Positions 1-7,331 of a stretch of DNA of 18,598 bases are shown piece by piece (within the stretch, counting starts at the first letter, position 1; every line of letters begins with the position of its first letter). The DNA lies in assembly GCA_040235375.1 (NCBI GenBank), contig JBECKQ010000413.1:1-18598 (forward strand), given 5' to 3'. Under the pieces are notes generated by a model that was given only the letters and a program-made list of their open reading frames with translations, was not told where the DNA came from and searched no databases. A program made the position numbers and the translations under genes. This DNA comes from JBECKQ01 sp040235375 (GTDB lineage: Bacteria > Planctomycetota > Phycisphaerae > UBA1845).

Positions 1-1314
1 GGCACGGCCGTCGCCCTCAAGATCCTGCGAAAGGAGCTCTGGACCTCCGCCGACATCCGCGCCCGCTTCGAGGAGGAAGCGCGCAGCATGAGTCGCATCG
101 AACACGCCAACGTCGTCCGCGTGTACGAATCGCCCACCCACCGCGGGGCGACCGCCATCGTCATGGAGCTTCTGCGCGGCGGAAGCCTCGGCGACCTCTT
201 GAAGGCCAGAACAAAGCAAGCGCGGCGCATCAGCGTGCGCTCGTTGTGTCGCTTCGCCCTGGAAGCCGCGGAAGGGCTCGGCGCCGCCCACGTCGCCGGC
301 ATCGTCCATCGCGACGTGAAGCCCTCCAACCTCATGCTCGATGCCGACCGCAAGCTGAAGGTCGTGGACTTCGGCGTCGTGCTGGCCGTCGAACGGGCGA
401 CGTGGCTGACCGGCCTCGGCCGACCCATCGGCACGCCCGCCTACATGAGCCCCGAGCAATGCAACGGCACGCGCGTCGGGCCGGCCAGCGACGTCTACGC
501 CTTCGGCGTAGCGTTCTTTGAGCTGGCCACCGGCCGGCTGCCGTTTGTCGAAGACGGCGGCAGCCCGTTTGCCGTCATGCTCATGCACATCCGCCAGCCA
601 CCGCCCGATCCGCGGAACTACCGCCCGGACCTGCCCGACTGGTTCGCCGGCATCCTGCTTCGCTGCCTGGAGAAGGACCCACGGAACCGGTTCAGCGATG
701 GCAACGAGCTGGCCGAGGCCCTCCGCGCCGGCCCCCAACAGGCCGCACGCGTGACTATCAACGTCGAGGGGCCAAGCGTTGCCACGCGTTTGAACACGGT
801 CGCGATCCGCGAGCAACTGAAACGTCTTCCGCAGCGGGCGATCGTCGCCTGGGCGTGTCGATGCGCCCGGCGGGCTCTGATGTTCAATCGCGACCCGCGC
901 CTGCTGCGATCGATAGAGACTGCGGAAGCTACCTTGCACGATGGCGGCACCACGCCTGCCGGGTCCGACTCACTCTCCCATGCTCTCTTGCGAATTCAGC
1001 AGTTGCGCAGCGCCTCCTTCAGCGTTGCCGACGCGGCGGAGCTCAGTTCGTCGAACGATAGTGCGTCCTGCGCCGCCCTGGCCGCGGCCGCCACCTGCGC
1101 CTGCGCCGCGGCCCGCTGCGCCGCCGACGCCGCCGCCGACGCCGCATTCGTCGCCGAGAAAGCGATTCAGGCAAATGTCCTCGCCGGCCGCCCGGCCGCC
1201 GACGTCTGGCGCCACGCCCAGGATGACTATCGAGTACTCCTGACCGCCAAGCTCGGCGAAGAAGGAAGCGTCGGCGCAGCCATCTCCGCCGGTTTCTGGG
1301 ACGCCCGCGCCTGA
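1..1314 (+). CDS. Ser/Thr protein kinase with Ala/Cys-rich C-terminal domain (5' partial)
   Basis: Hanks-type (eukaryotic-like) protein kinase that phosphorylates Ser/Thr on unidentified partners. The frame is open from base 1, so the start and glycine-rich loop lie outside. Numbering visible residues from base 1: VALK lysine at 7, a likely alpha-C glutamate in the FEEEAR stretch, catalytic HRDVKPSN with Asp105, DFG at 123-125, activation segment ending GTPAYMSPEQ near 144-153. All key residues are present, so it should be active. The kinase fold ends near residue 242. Residues about 265-411 form a separate helical region, with an AIVAWACRCARRAL segment, a DPRLLRSIETAEA segment and a run of Ala with regularly placed Cys. 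This resembles the Ala-rich helical 'putative immunity protein' (Imm5-like) fold; that match is from memory. No transmembrane helix is visible downstream of the kinase domain, so it is probably cytoplasmic. The next gene on this strand is 320 bases away. Confidence 0.93.
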   Translation, partial: GTAVALKILRKELWTSADIRARFEEEARSMSRIEHANVVRVYESPTHRGATAIVMELLRGGSLGDLLKARTKQARRISVRSLCRFALEAAEGLGAAHVAGIVHRDVKPSNLMLDADRKLKVVDFGVVLAVERATWLTGLGRPIGTPAYMSPEQCNGTRVGPASDVYAFGVAFFELATGRLPFVEDGGSPFAVMLMHIRQPPPDPRNYRPDLPDWFAGILLRCLEKDPRNRFSDGNELAEALRAGPQQAARVTINVEGPSVATRLNTVAIREQLKRLPQRAIVAWACRCARRALMFNRDPRLLRSIETAEATLHDGGTTPAGSDSLSHALLRIQQLRSASFSVADAAELSSSNDSASCAALAAAATCACAAARCAADAAADAAFVAEKAIQANVLAGRPAADVWRHAQDDYRVLLTAKLGEEGSVGAAISAGFWDARA

Positions 1315-1318
1315 CGCC

Positions 1319-1346
1319 GCCTGTCGGAAGCCGCAACTGGACAGGC
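1319..1346 (+). terminator. stem-loop just after the kinase stop
   Basis: A perfect 7-bp stem (GCCTGTC at 1319-1325 with GACAGGC at 1340-1346) with a 14-nt loop begins four bases after the stop codon. There is no U-tract, so it is at best a Rho-assisted terminator or a 3'-end stabiliser. Confidence 0.4.
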
Positions 1347-1416
1347 AGCAGCCGAGCCAACTCATCTAAAAATGAACGCTCCGCACCACTGAACAACGGC
1401 GCCGCAGCCACAAGAA

Positions 1417-1434
1417 TCAGGTTGGTCAACCTGA
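1417..1434. repeat. 18-bp inverted repeat, candidate operator
   Basis: TCAGGTTG and CAACCTGA form 8-bp perfect arms around a GT centre. The loop would be too tight as RNA at full stem length, so a protein-binding dyad is at least as likely as a hairpin. It lies about 200 bases upstream of the glycosyltransferase start. The regulator is unknown. Confidence 0.4.
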
Positions 1435-1529
1435 GCCCGATTTCAGAAGCCCGAGCAAATGCAACGTCAAGCTGGGCAAAACAGGGCCTCCGGGGACAAC
1501 CGCCCAACCACCGTCATGGCGTGCGTGGT

Positions 1530-1559
1530 GCCCGCGCCCGTGGAGTATGCGGCGCGGGC
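1530..1559 (+). other. 9-bp GC-rich stem-loop in the leader of the glycosyltransferase gene
   Basis: GCCCGCGCC (1530-1538) pairs perfectly with GGCGCGGGC (1551-1559) across a 12-nt loop. No T-run follows on either strand. It could be a leader-RNA structure or an attenuator-like element for the downstream gene. Confidence 0.4.
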
Positions 1560-1634
1560 GAACCGATAATGAAGAGGGCTCGCCGCCGGCACTGGCCTAC
1601 GATGTATGCGGCGAACAGGTGAGCCAGGTGACGT

Positions 1635-2849
1635 ATGCGCGCGCTCTGGAAAGCCCGTCAAACGCCGGCAACCACACCGTCGACCGGTGCGCCCGCGTCA
1701 AGCCTGGAGGAACGACTGCGCGTCCTCGTCGTCGGTCCCGTCGGCGAATCCGGCGGCATGGCTCGCGTCGCCCGGATGACGGCCGCCGGCATGGACACCT
1801 CGCGCTTCGTGCTGGCCGTCTGTGACACCGCCAAAGACACGCCGGCAGGCCGCAGCCTTCCGTCGGCCTGCTGGTCACACGTGAGGAGATGGGGCCGGCT
1901 GATCCGCCACCTCCGCAGTCACCGGCCCCAACTCGTCCACCTGCACACGTGCAGCTACCAAACGTTTTATCGAACCATGCTCGACGCCTGGACCTGCCGC
2001 GCGCTGCGCCGCCCATATGTGCTGCACATCCACGGCGGCCTGTTTGCTGAATTTCTGTCCAGCCTGGGAGTCGTGCGCCGCGCGGTCGTCTTGCAGACGT
2101 TGAGAGCCGCGGCGCGGGTGGTGGTGCTCGGCGAGGTCTGGCGCAGGCGGCTCGCCGAGTACGTGCCTGCCGGCAAGCTGGCGGTCATTCCCAACGCTGT
2201 GGAGCCGCCGAGCCAGAACTCCAGCGGCAGTCGCACGGCCGGCGTGCTGTTCGTCGGCGATCTATCCGAGGTTAAACGTCCGGAGGATGCGATTGTCGCC
2301 TTCTCCGCCTTGCCGGCGGACGTTCGCCGACGTTTTCCGTTCACCATCGTGGGCGGCGGTGACGCACCACGGCGCCGGCAGTTGGAAGAGCTGTGCAAAC
2401 GCCTGGGCGTCAGCGGAGAGGTCGTATTCGCCGGCCGCAAAGCACACCAAGAGGCCGTGCAGTTCATGCGCGACGCAACGATCTTGGTAATGCCGAGCCG
2501 GGCGGAAGGAATGCCGATCGCCCTGCTGGAGGCGATGCAGACCGGATTGCCCGCAGTGGTGACGCACGTGGGCGCCATCGAGGAAATGGTGACGGACCGC
2601 CTCGAGGCAATGCTCGTCGAACCCGTCGACCCGCTCGCTCTCGCCCGGGCGATGAAACGCTTGCTGGCCGACGAAACGCTCCGATCCCGCATGGGCGCGG
2701 CGGCGCAGGCGCGGGTGGCGAGCACGTTCACTGCGGCCCAGTTCCGCGCGTCGATCGGACGCCTGTGGCAGGAAACCGCGATCGTGAAGCGCAGAGTAGC
2801 CGCGCCGCCCGTCCCGCGATTGGCATCCACATTTCGATCGTTTCTGTAG
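1635..2849 (+). CDS. glycosyltransferase family 4 (GT-B fold)
   Basis: Retaining GT-B glycosyltransferase of the group 1/GT4 family, expected to move a sugar from a nucleotide-sugar donor onto a cell-surface polysaccharide, lipid or similar acceptor. Of 404 residues, an N-terminal Rossmann-like half begins RVLVVGPVGESGGMARVAR (about 29-47, the family's Gly-rich acceptor-side loop), with HIHGG at 131-135. The C-terminal half has VIPNAVEPP (184-192), VLFVGDLSEVKRPEDAI (204-220) and the family EX7E signature, Glu301 and Glu309, inside PSRAEGMPIALLEAM. No signal peptide or membrane span is seen, so it is likely cytosolic or peripheral. The start is uncertain: the ATG used has an AGGTGA only 3 nt upstream, which is too close, and the true start may lie anywhere up to base 1716. 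It stands alone with no other polysaccharide genes nearby, so acceptor and donor cannot be named. Confidence 0.9.
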   Translation: MRALWKARQTPATTPSTGAPASSLEERLRVLVVGPVGESGGMARVARMTAAGMDTSRFVLAVCDTAKDTPAGRSLPSACWSHVRRWGRLIRHLRSHRPQLVHLHTCSYQTFYRTMLDAWTCRALRRPYVLHIHGGLFAEFLSSLGVVRRAVVLQTLRAAARVVVLGEVWRRRLAEYVPAGKLAVIPNAVEPPSQNSSGSRTAGVLFVGDLSEVKRPEDAIVAFSALPADVRRRFPFTIVGGGDAPRRRQLEELCKRLGVSGEVVFAGRKAHQEAVQFMRDATILVMPSRAEGMPIALLEAMQTGLPAVVTHVGAIEEMVTDRLEAMLVEPVDPLALARAMKRLLADETLRSRMGAAAQARVASTFTAAQFRASIGRLWQETAIVKRRVAAPPVPRLASTFRSFL

Positions 2850-2972
2850 AGTCGCTTGCGATCCAGCGCATCGCCGTCAGAGTTGTGACCGTGAGGGAGT
2901 GAACGCCGGCGACACCCCTGCGGCGACTCGACGGACACCTCGATCCGAATCCGCTTCCCGTTGCTATGCGCC

Positions 2973-3005
2973 ATGTCGCCCGGCTGTCTGCGCCGGTTGT
3001 GACAT
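2973..3005 (-). terminator. nested stem-loop downstream of trpG/pabA
   Basis: An inner stem CCGGC/GCCGG (2980-2984 with 2992-2996, 7-nt loop) sits inside an outer stem ATGTC/GACAT (2973-2977 with 3001-3005). It begins 14 nt past the stop of the minus-strand gene and lacks a U-tract. The rest of the 170-bp gap between the convergent genes shows only a weak 5-bp hairpin (2858-2874), 8 nt past the glycosyltransferase stop. Confidence 0.35.
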
Positions 3006-3019
3006 ACCGTGGCACGTTA

Positions 3020-3589
3020 TCAGAGGCGCAGGAAGTTGGCCAGCAACTGATACCCCTGCTCGGCGAGAAAACTCTCCGGGTGGAACTGCACGCCGATCAG
3101 CGGCATCGACCGGTGCCGGATCCCCATCAGCTCCTTGCGGTCGGTCCACGAGGCCTTCTGGAAGTCGGCCGGCAGGCTGGACTCCTCGACGATCAGCGAA
3201 TGGTACCGCGTCGCGACAAACGGGTTTGACAGTCCGCTGTAGATGTCGCGGCCGTCGTGGTGGATGAGGCTCGTCTTGCCGTGCATGAGGCGCTGGGCGC
3301 GGACCACCTTGCCGCCGTACGCCTGGGCGATGCACTGGTGTCCGAGGCACACGCCGAGCACGGGCCGCTTGCCGGCGAAATGGCGGATGATGTCCATGCT
3401 GACGCCGGCATCCTCGGGCCGGCCGGGGCCGGGCGACACGATCACGTGCGATGGGTTCAGTTCGTCCGCCTCGTCGGGGGTGATGGCGTCGTTGCGGCGG
3501 ACCTCGATGCGCTGCTTGGGATCGAGTTCGCCGAGCCGCTGCACGAGGTTGTAAGTGAATGAGTCGTAATTATCGATCAAGAGAATCAT
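3020..3589 (-). CDS. trpG/pabA: anthranilate/aminodeoxychorismate synthase glutaminase component (component II)
   Basis: Class I glutamine amidotransferase subunit that hydrolyses glutamine and passes ammonia to TrpE (tryptophan pathway) or PabB (folate pathway). The 189-residue length is normal for the single-domain protein. It opens MILLIDNYDSFTYNL, has the oxyanion-strand motif VSPGPGRPEDAG (51-62), the nucleophile in GVCLGHQ (Cys81) and the catalytic pair in FHPES (His170, Glu172), so it should be active. The frame stays open upstream to 3694, but the family N-terminus fixes the start at 3589, although no strong ribosome binding site precedes it. No trpE, pabB, pabC or trpD lies nearby, so the pathway cannot be settled; such a subunit often serves both. 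It follows the GspH-like gene on the same strand after a 149-base gap and is probably transcribed separately. Confidence 0.95.
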   Translation of the reverse strand: MILLIDNYDSFTYNLVQRLGELDPKQRIEVRRNDAITPDEADELNPSHVIVSPGPGRPEDAGVSMDIIRHFAGKRPVLGVCLGHQCIAQAYGGKVVRAQRLMHGKTSLIHHDGRDIYSGLSNPFVATRYHSLIVEESSLPADFQKASWTDRKELMGIRHRSMPLIGVQFHPESFLAEQGYQLLANFLRL

Positions 3590-3738
3590 CGACAACCACG
3601 TTAATCGCGTGCGCACGGTTTGCAACCGGGGGCGGGGTACGCTGCGAAGCCCAAGCCAACCGCTGCCTCGCCGCCCGCAGCGATGTACGGCCATCAGAAG
3701 CCGGGATAGTCTCCACCGGATTCAGCGTCGAAGCCCGG

Positions 3739-4260
3739 TCAGTCAACGCTTGTTTCGCCGGTCGTCGGTTTGACGCGCACGATCAGAGACTTCGTCCCGG
3801 ATCGCAGCGTAATCGTGGCATCCGCCGATTGATCGGTCTCGCCGTACGACCCGAACGCGAGGCAGGCGTCGCCGTCGAGCGAGTAGCCGTCGATGCCAAC
3901 GCCACCAAGTTCGGACGCCCGGCCGCTGCCGAACCGGACGATGTAGGACTCGTTGCCGATGGCGTTCGTGACCGTCGTGACGGAGTCGCAGTTGAAAGGT
4001 GGGCCGGAAGAGCTGCGAACGATCGAGTAGGACTCGTTGGTCGAGTCGAACTTAACGGCGCGGAGGTCGTCCGGATGACTGACCGACTCCATCCGGGCGT
4101 AGTCGAGGTCGGCCATGAGTAGACGAGCCGCGGCGGCCACGCGTGTTGCGTCCGTTTCGCCCATCATGGGCGCGGCCAGGACGGCGATGATGGCCATGAC
4201 GACCACGACGATCATGATTTCGACGAGCGTCATGCCCAGGATTGGACTGCGGGCGCACAT
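3739..4260 (-). CDS. GspH-like pseudopilin (prepilin-type protein)
   Basis: Minor pseudopilin of a type II secretion or type IV pilus-like system, held in the inner membrane until cleaved by prepilin peptidase. The 173-residue product has a 9-residue leader ending in Gly, cleaved before MTLVE; Glu at +5 of the mature protein is the residue needed for assembly. A hydrophobic helix of about 20 residues (IMIVVVVMAIIAVLAAPMM) follows. The stretch LLMADLDYARMESVSHPDD resembles the GspH/FimT pattern, and the C-terminal half looks like a beta-rich globular domain. I chose the ATG at 4260; a TTG lies one codon upstream and neither has a strong ribosome binding site. It is divergent from two further pseudopilin genes, so the three probably work in one apparatus. 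Confidence 0.85.
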   Translation of the reverse strand: MCARSPILGMTLVEIMIVVVVMAIIAVLAAPMMGETDATRVAAAARLLMADLDYARMESVSHPDDLRAVKFDSTNESYSIVRSSSGPPFNCDSVTTVTNAIGNESYIVRFGSGRASELGGVGIDGYSLDGDACLAFGSYGETDQSADATITLRSGTKSLIVRVKPTTGETSVD

Positions 4261-4286
4261 CAATGGGCATATCGGCGGACCGCGCC

Positions 4287-4304
4287 GGCTGGATGTGCCC
4301 AGCC
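4287..4304. promoter_or_regulatory. stem-loop in the divergent pseudopilin intergenic region
   Basis: GGCTGG (4287-4292) and CCAGCC (4299-4304) form a perfect 6-bp stem with a 6-nt loop. It lies 27 bases upstream of the GspH-like start on the minus strand. The whole 4261-4501 gap separates divergent pseudopilin genes and must carry both promoters; I could not identify convincing -35/-10 elements. CGGACC also recurs three times in it (near 4276, 4334 and 4385), which may be chance at this GC content. Confidence 0.35.
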
Positions 4305-4501
4305 CGTGCCCTTACCTGCAGCTCGCAAGCCCAGCGGACCAGGCGGGAGTCCGATAAGGCTGTAGCGGTCGAGTTCTGCGCAGCCGGACCTTGACCACCG
4401 GCACGATTCAGCCGACGGGCAGTAAGAGGCGCGATCGCTGTGCGCGCAACGAGAGATCACGCATGGTGTACGGGCGTTTGCGAACCAGGCAGTGCATTGG
4501 A

Positions 4502-5029
4502 ATGACGACGATCGCCCGCGCGCGGGTTCGTCGGGTGCGGCCGGCCGTCCGCCGAGGCATGACGCTGGTCGAGGCACTGCTCGCTTCCGTCATTCTCGCG
4601 GTTGCGGTTGCGGCCATATCGCAAGCAGTTCTGGCAGGGCAGATGCAGGCATATCACGCGCTGCATCGCCGCAGAGCCGTGGACCTGGCCGAAGCGTTGA
4701 TGGAGGAGGTGCTCCGGTTGCCCTACAACGATCCCGACGGGACTTCCTCACCGGGTCCGGAAGCCGGCGAAACAGATCGAGGCCGCTTCGACAACATCGA
4801 TGACTACAACGGTTTCGGCGAAGCGGCCGGTACCCTCGTTGACTTGGCGGACGCGCCTTACGACTCGGCTTATCAGGGGTTTAGTCGATCGGTGACGGTC
4901 GCAGCGGCGTCGGAAACGGTGGCGGCGTTTGGCAGCGCGATCCCCGGCATGAGCATCACGGTAGCCGTCACGGACGACTCGGGTACGACCTGGACGTTGC
5001 AGCAGTTCGTCCCCGAGCCGGTGGAGTAG
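4502..5029 (+). CDS. GspI-like pseudopilin (prepilin-type protein)
   Basis: Minor pseudopilin, 175 residues from the chosen ATG. The leader is basic (several Arg) and ends RRG, followed by MTLVEALLASVILAVAVAA, giving a prepilin peptidase site after Gly19 with Glu at mature +5 and a hydrophobic helix. The next part, with AVDLAEALMEEVLRLPYNDPDG, matches the GspI/PilV-type pattern of a long helix leading into a small globular domain. The start is uncertain: an ATG at 4463 preceded by GAGAGA would give a 32-residue leader, and a TTG at 4391 also lies in frame. The GspJ-like gene starts four bases after this stop, and GGAG at the end of this gene is its ribosome binding site, so the two are an operon with likely translational coupling. 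Confidence 0.83.
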   Translation: MTTIARARVRRVRPAVRRGMTLVEALLASVILAVAVAAISQAVLAGQMQAYHALHRRRAVDLAEALMEEVLRLPYNDPDGTSSPGPEAGETDRGRFDNIDDYNGFGEAAGTLVDLADAPYDSAYQGFSRSVTVAAASETVAAFGSAIPGMSITVAVTDDSGTTWTLQQFVPEPVE

Positions 5030-5033
5030 GACG

Positions 5034-5624
5034 GTGTCGCGTGTTAGCGCATTCAGTCTCCGGCACGGTCGATCGCGACTGAAGGCTCGGCGCGGAGCGT
5101 TTACGCTTGTCGAACTGCTGCTGGCGATGACCATCACCGCGCTGGTCGGCGTCTCCGCGGCGGCGACGCTGAGCGCGACGGCGTACGGCACATCGAGCCG
5201 CCGGTCGATGTCCGCGCTGCTGGTGAAATCGAGGATGGTCAATACGCGCCTGGCGACAGCGATCCGCGCGTCGCTCGAGGTCGAGGCCGTTGGCGCCGAC
5301 TACGTCGTGCTGTGGGTGGACGACACCAACGGCGACGACACCAAACAGAACAACGAGATGCAACTGATTGAGCGCGACACGTTGGAGAACGAGTTAAACA
5401 GCTACCGAGATACGTCGGACACGGCCCCGTTCTCCAGCGCGGCGGCGTTCCGGGCGAACGCCCTGGCAGCATACGCCGCAGAACCGTGGGCGACGGGCGT
5501 CAGCGCAATGACGCTGACGGCCGACGCCGGCCCACCCGACACGAAGTTCATCAGCTTCCGTCTCACCTTCACGGCCGACGACATGTCCGAAACGACCGTC
5601 GGCGCGGCGGCGCGACGCAACTGA
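5034..5624 (+). CDS. GspJ-like pseudopilin (prepilin-type protein)
   Basis: 196-residue prepilin-like protein from a GTG start with GGAG 7 nt upstream. The leader ends KARRGA and is followed by FTLVELLLAMTITALVGVSAAAT. Cleavage after Ala22 keeps Glu at +5; cleavage after Gly21 would put it at +6. This RRGAFTLVELL leader is very common among planctomycete prepilins. The hydrophobic helix is followed by an extended polar domain consistent with GspJ/PilW. It forms a two-gene unit with the GspI-like gene. No GspK-like gene follows, as the next gene is convergent, and no GspG major pseudopilin, GspE ATPase or GspD secretin is present, so the rest of the machine must be encoded elsewhere. The GspJ assignment rests mainly on gene order. 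Confidence 0.8.
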   Translation: MSRVSAFSLRHGRSRLKARRGAFTLVELLLAMTITALVGVSAAATLSATAYGTSSRRSMSALLVKSRMVNTRLATAIRASLEVEAVGADYVVLWVDDTNGDDTKQNNEMQLIERDTLENELNSYRDTSDTAPFSSAAAFRANALAAYAAEPWATGVSAMTLTADAGPPDTKFISFRLTFTADDMSETTVGAAARRN

Positions 5625-5641
5625 CCACGTCAACGGTGGTC
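5623..5641. terminator. stem-loop between convergent gspJ-like and phosphoesterase genes
   Basis: GACCAC (5623-5628) pairs with GTGGTC (5636-5641) across a 7-nt loop. It overlaps the gspJ-like stop codon and sits 25 nt past the stop of the phosphoesterase gene, so it could serve both. There is no U-tract. Confidence 0.3.
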
Positions 5642-5666
5642 CCGCCGACGACAGCCTTTCCCAGGA

Positions 5667-7220
5667 TCAACGGCTGAAGATGCGCGATTCCTGGTCGACG
5701 TGCCCTCGCTCGTCGGTGGCGCGAACGGTGATGACGTGCGTGCCTCTGGGGATCGGGTTGGCGAGATCGGCTGACCAGATATGCGGGCTCGCCACGGGCC
5801 TCGCCCACGGTTTGCCGCTGTCCACAACGCCGGCAATGATCACCAGCGATAGGGGATCCGGCTGGGGAGCGTTCTTCATTTCGCGATAGTCGCCGCCGTC
5901 CAGGCTGTACTCGACCCTGGTTCGCGCGCTGCCATTGAAGACATTCACGATGATGCGGTGCCGGCCGGCGTCGTCATCGCTGATGCTGCCCGGGGGATAG
6001 ATGCTCATCTGGCGCCCGGCATCGAAACCGGCGGCTTTGAACCGCGTCGTGTAGTCGTTGCCGTCGAAGCGAACAACGGCGTAGCCGTTGGGGACGCCGT
6101 CTCGGTTGTCAGACACGGGGATGCCGCGGACGTCCTTGGGGCCGGACCACCAGGAGCCGCAAACCGCGCCGACGATCAACTGATGAAAATCGCCCGGGTT
6201 GTTCCAGCCCTGATCGGAGCCGAAGAACTCGTGCTGCTGGTAGTGCATGTGGCCGGCAAGAGCGAGGATGTTCTTTCGGCTCGCCAGCAGGTCGAAGAAC
6301 TTGTCCTTGTTCACCCAGGCGTGACCCTCGCTGATGACGATGGGGATGTGCATGAGAAGAACGAGCAGACGGTCGTCCGGCACATGGTCGAGATCGTTCT
6401 TCAGCCAGCGAAGCTGCCGATCCGTGATGGAGCCGCGATAGTTCCCGTGCCCCTTGGCGTCGCCCATCCATTCGACGCTGTCGAGCGCGACAAAGTGCAC
6501 GCGGCCCTCGTTCCATGAATAGTAGTTCGGGCCGAAGAAGCGATGAAAGGTCTCGTCGGAGTTCTGATCGTCCGGCGCGTCGTAGTTCGTGTCGTGATTG
6601 CCGATCACGTTGTAGATCGGGATGCCGATACGGCCCATGACGTCGTTGTAGCCACCATACAGATCAAGATGATTGCCGGCGATGTCGCCGAGCGTAACGC
6701 CGAACGCGGCCTCGCAGCCGACGAGTTCCGAAGCGACGTCGTCGCGGATATAGCCGACTTCCTGGCTCGTCTCCGGTTGCGGATCGGCCATTACGATCAC
6801 CTCGAACTCATCTGACGCGGCGTTGCGAATCAGCGGAAAGTCGATGCTGTCAGGCAGTGGGCCGGTCGGTTTGACCCCGCCGTAATAGACGTGCGGCGAG
6901 CCGGTCGGTTTGTGGATGTAGTAGAACTGCGGCAGGTTATGGCCGTCGAGCGGCAGGGTGTAGCCGGCCGGCTTGCTGACGAAGATGATCGTGTCGTTGG
7001 TGACGGGCAACTCGTAGTGGCCGTCCGCGTCGGTGAGGACCACGTCTTCCTGGTTCGAGACGGCCGCGCCGGCGACGCCGGGCTCTCCCGAATCGCATTG
7101 TCCGTTGCGATTCAGGTCTTCAAAAACGCGGCCCCTGGCCGTTTCCGCCGCTGCCTGGCTGAGAGGGGCCACGAACAACAGTGCCGTGAACACGAGCGTG
7201 GAGGAAGCTGCTGTTTTCAC
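5667..7220 (-). CDS. secreted calcineurin-like metallophosphoesterase with SdrD-B-like N-terminal domain
   Basis: Binuclear-metal phosphoesterase, probably periplasmic or exported; the phosphoester substrate is unknown. From a GTG at 7220 the 517-residue protein opens with a compact signal peptide (KT, a hydrophobic core, then QAAA). A small beta domain follows with DLNRNGQCDSGEPGVAGA and TDADGHYELPV, typical of SdrD-B/Cna-B-type repeats. The catalytic domain shows MADPQ (Asp126), GDIAGN (Asp159), GNHD (188-190), MHIPI (His281) and GHMH (His314 and His316). The His of the usual DxH motif is Gln here, as I recall for the group with this N-/C-terminal domain layout. A beta-rich C-terminal domain completes it. 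GGAG lies 9 nt before the GTG; ATGs at 7286 and 7289 would lengthen the N-terminus and spoil the signal peptide. It is 111 bases downstream of nhaA on the same strand and may be cotranscribed. Confidence 0.88.
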   Translation of the reverse strand: MKTAASSTLVFTALLFVAPLSQAAAETARGRVFEDLNRNGQCDSGEPGVAGAAVSNQEDVVLTDADGHYELPVTNDTIIFVSKPAGYTLPLDGHNLPQFYYIHKPTGSPHVYYGGVKPTGPLPDSIDFPLIRNAASDEFEVIVMADPQPETSQEVGYIRDDVASELVGCEAAFGVTLGDIAGNHLDLYGGYNDVMGRIGIPIYNVIGNHDTNYDAPDDQNSDETFHRFFGPNYYSWNEGRVHFVALDSVEWMGDAKGHGNYRGSITDRQLRWLKNDLDHVPDDRLLVLLMHIPIVISEGHAWVNKDKFFDLLASRKNILALAGHMHYQQHEFFGSDQGWNNPGDFHQLIVGAVCGSWWSGPKDVRGIPVSDNRDGVPNGYAVVRFDGNDYTTRFKAAGFDAGRQMSIYPPGSISDDDAGRHRIIVNVFNGSARTRVEYSLDGGDYREMKNAPQPDPLSLVIIAGVVDSGKPWARPVASPHIWSADLANPIPRGTHVITVRATDERGHVDQESRIFSR

Positions 7221-7229
7221 GTTGGGTGT

Positions 7230-7233
7230 CTCC
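7230..7233 (-). promoter_or_regulatory. ribosome binding site deciding the phosphoesterase start
   Basis: GGAG on the minus strand, 9 nt before GTG at 7220. It favours this start over in-frame ATGs at 7286 and 7289, which have no comparable site. Confidence 0.5.
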
Positions 7234-7331
7234 GTTTTGCTGGTCACTCGTCGACCGTCCTGATCGCGCCTTGGCGCAGAGCGCATCATACGCCAATAGG
7301 CATTCCGCTCAATGGCCCTTGCGAACGGACA

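Larger units (their letters stand above)
1347..1634. other. intergenic region, kinase to glycosyltransferase
   Basis: No open frame here has believable composition or a ribosome binding site, and I see no RNA gene. It holds two inverted repeats listed separately (1417-1434 and 1530-1559). It probably carries the promoter and leader of the glycosyltransferase gene, but I cannot point to a clear -35/-10 pair. Confidence 0.5.

Noticed and set aside
1967..2974. Minus-strand open frame opposite the glycosyltransferase
   Set aside because: Ser/Arg/Thr-rich shadow of a gene with clear GT4 motifs.
4261..4501. c-di-GMP (GEMM) riboswitch before pseudopilin genes
   Set aside because: CTCGCAAGCC is only loosely like the core; the GAAA-capped helix and receptor helix are not found on either strand.
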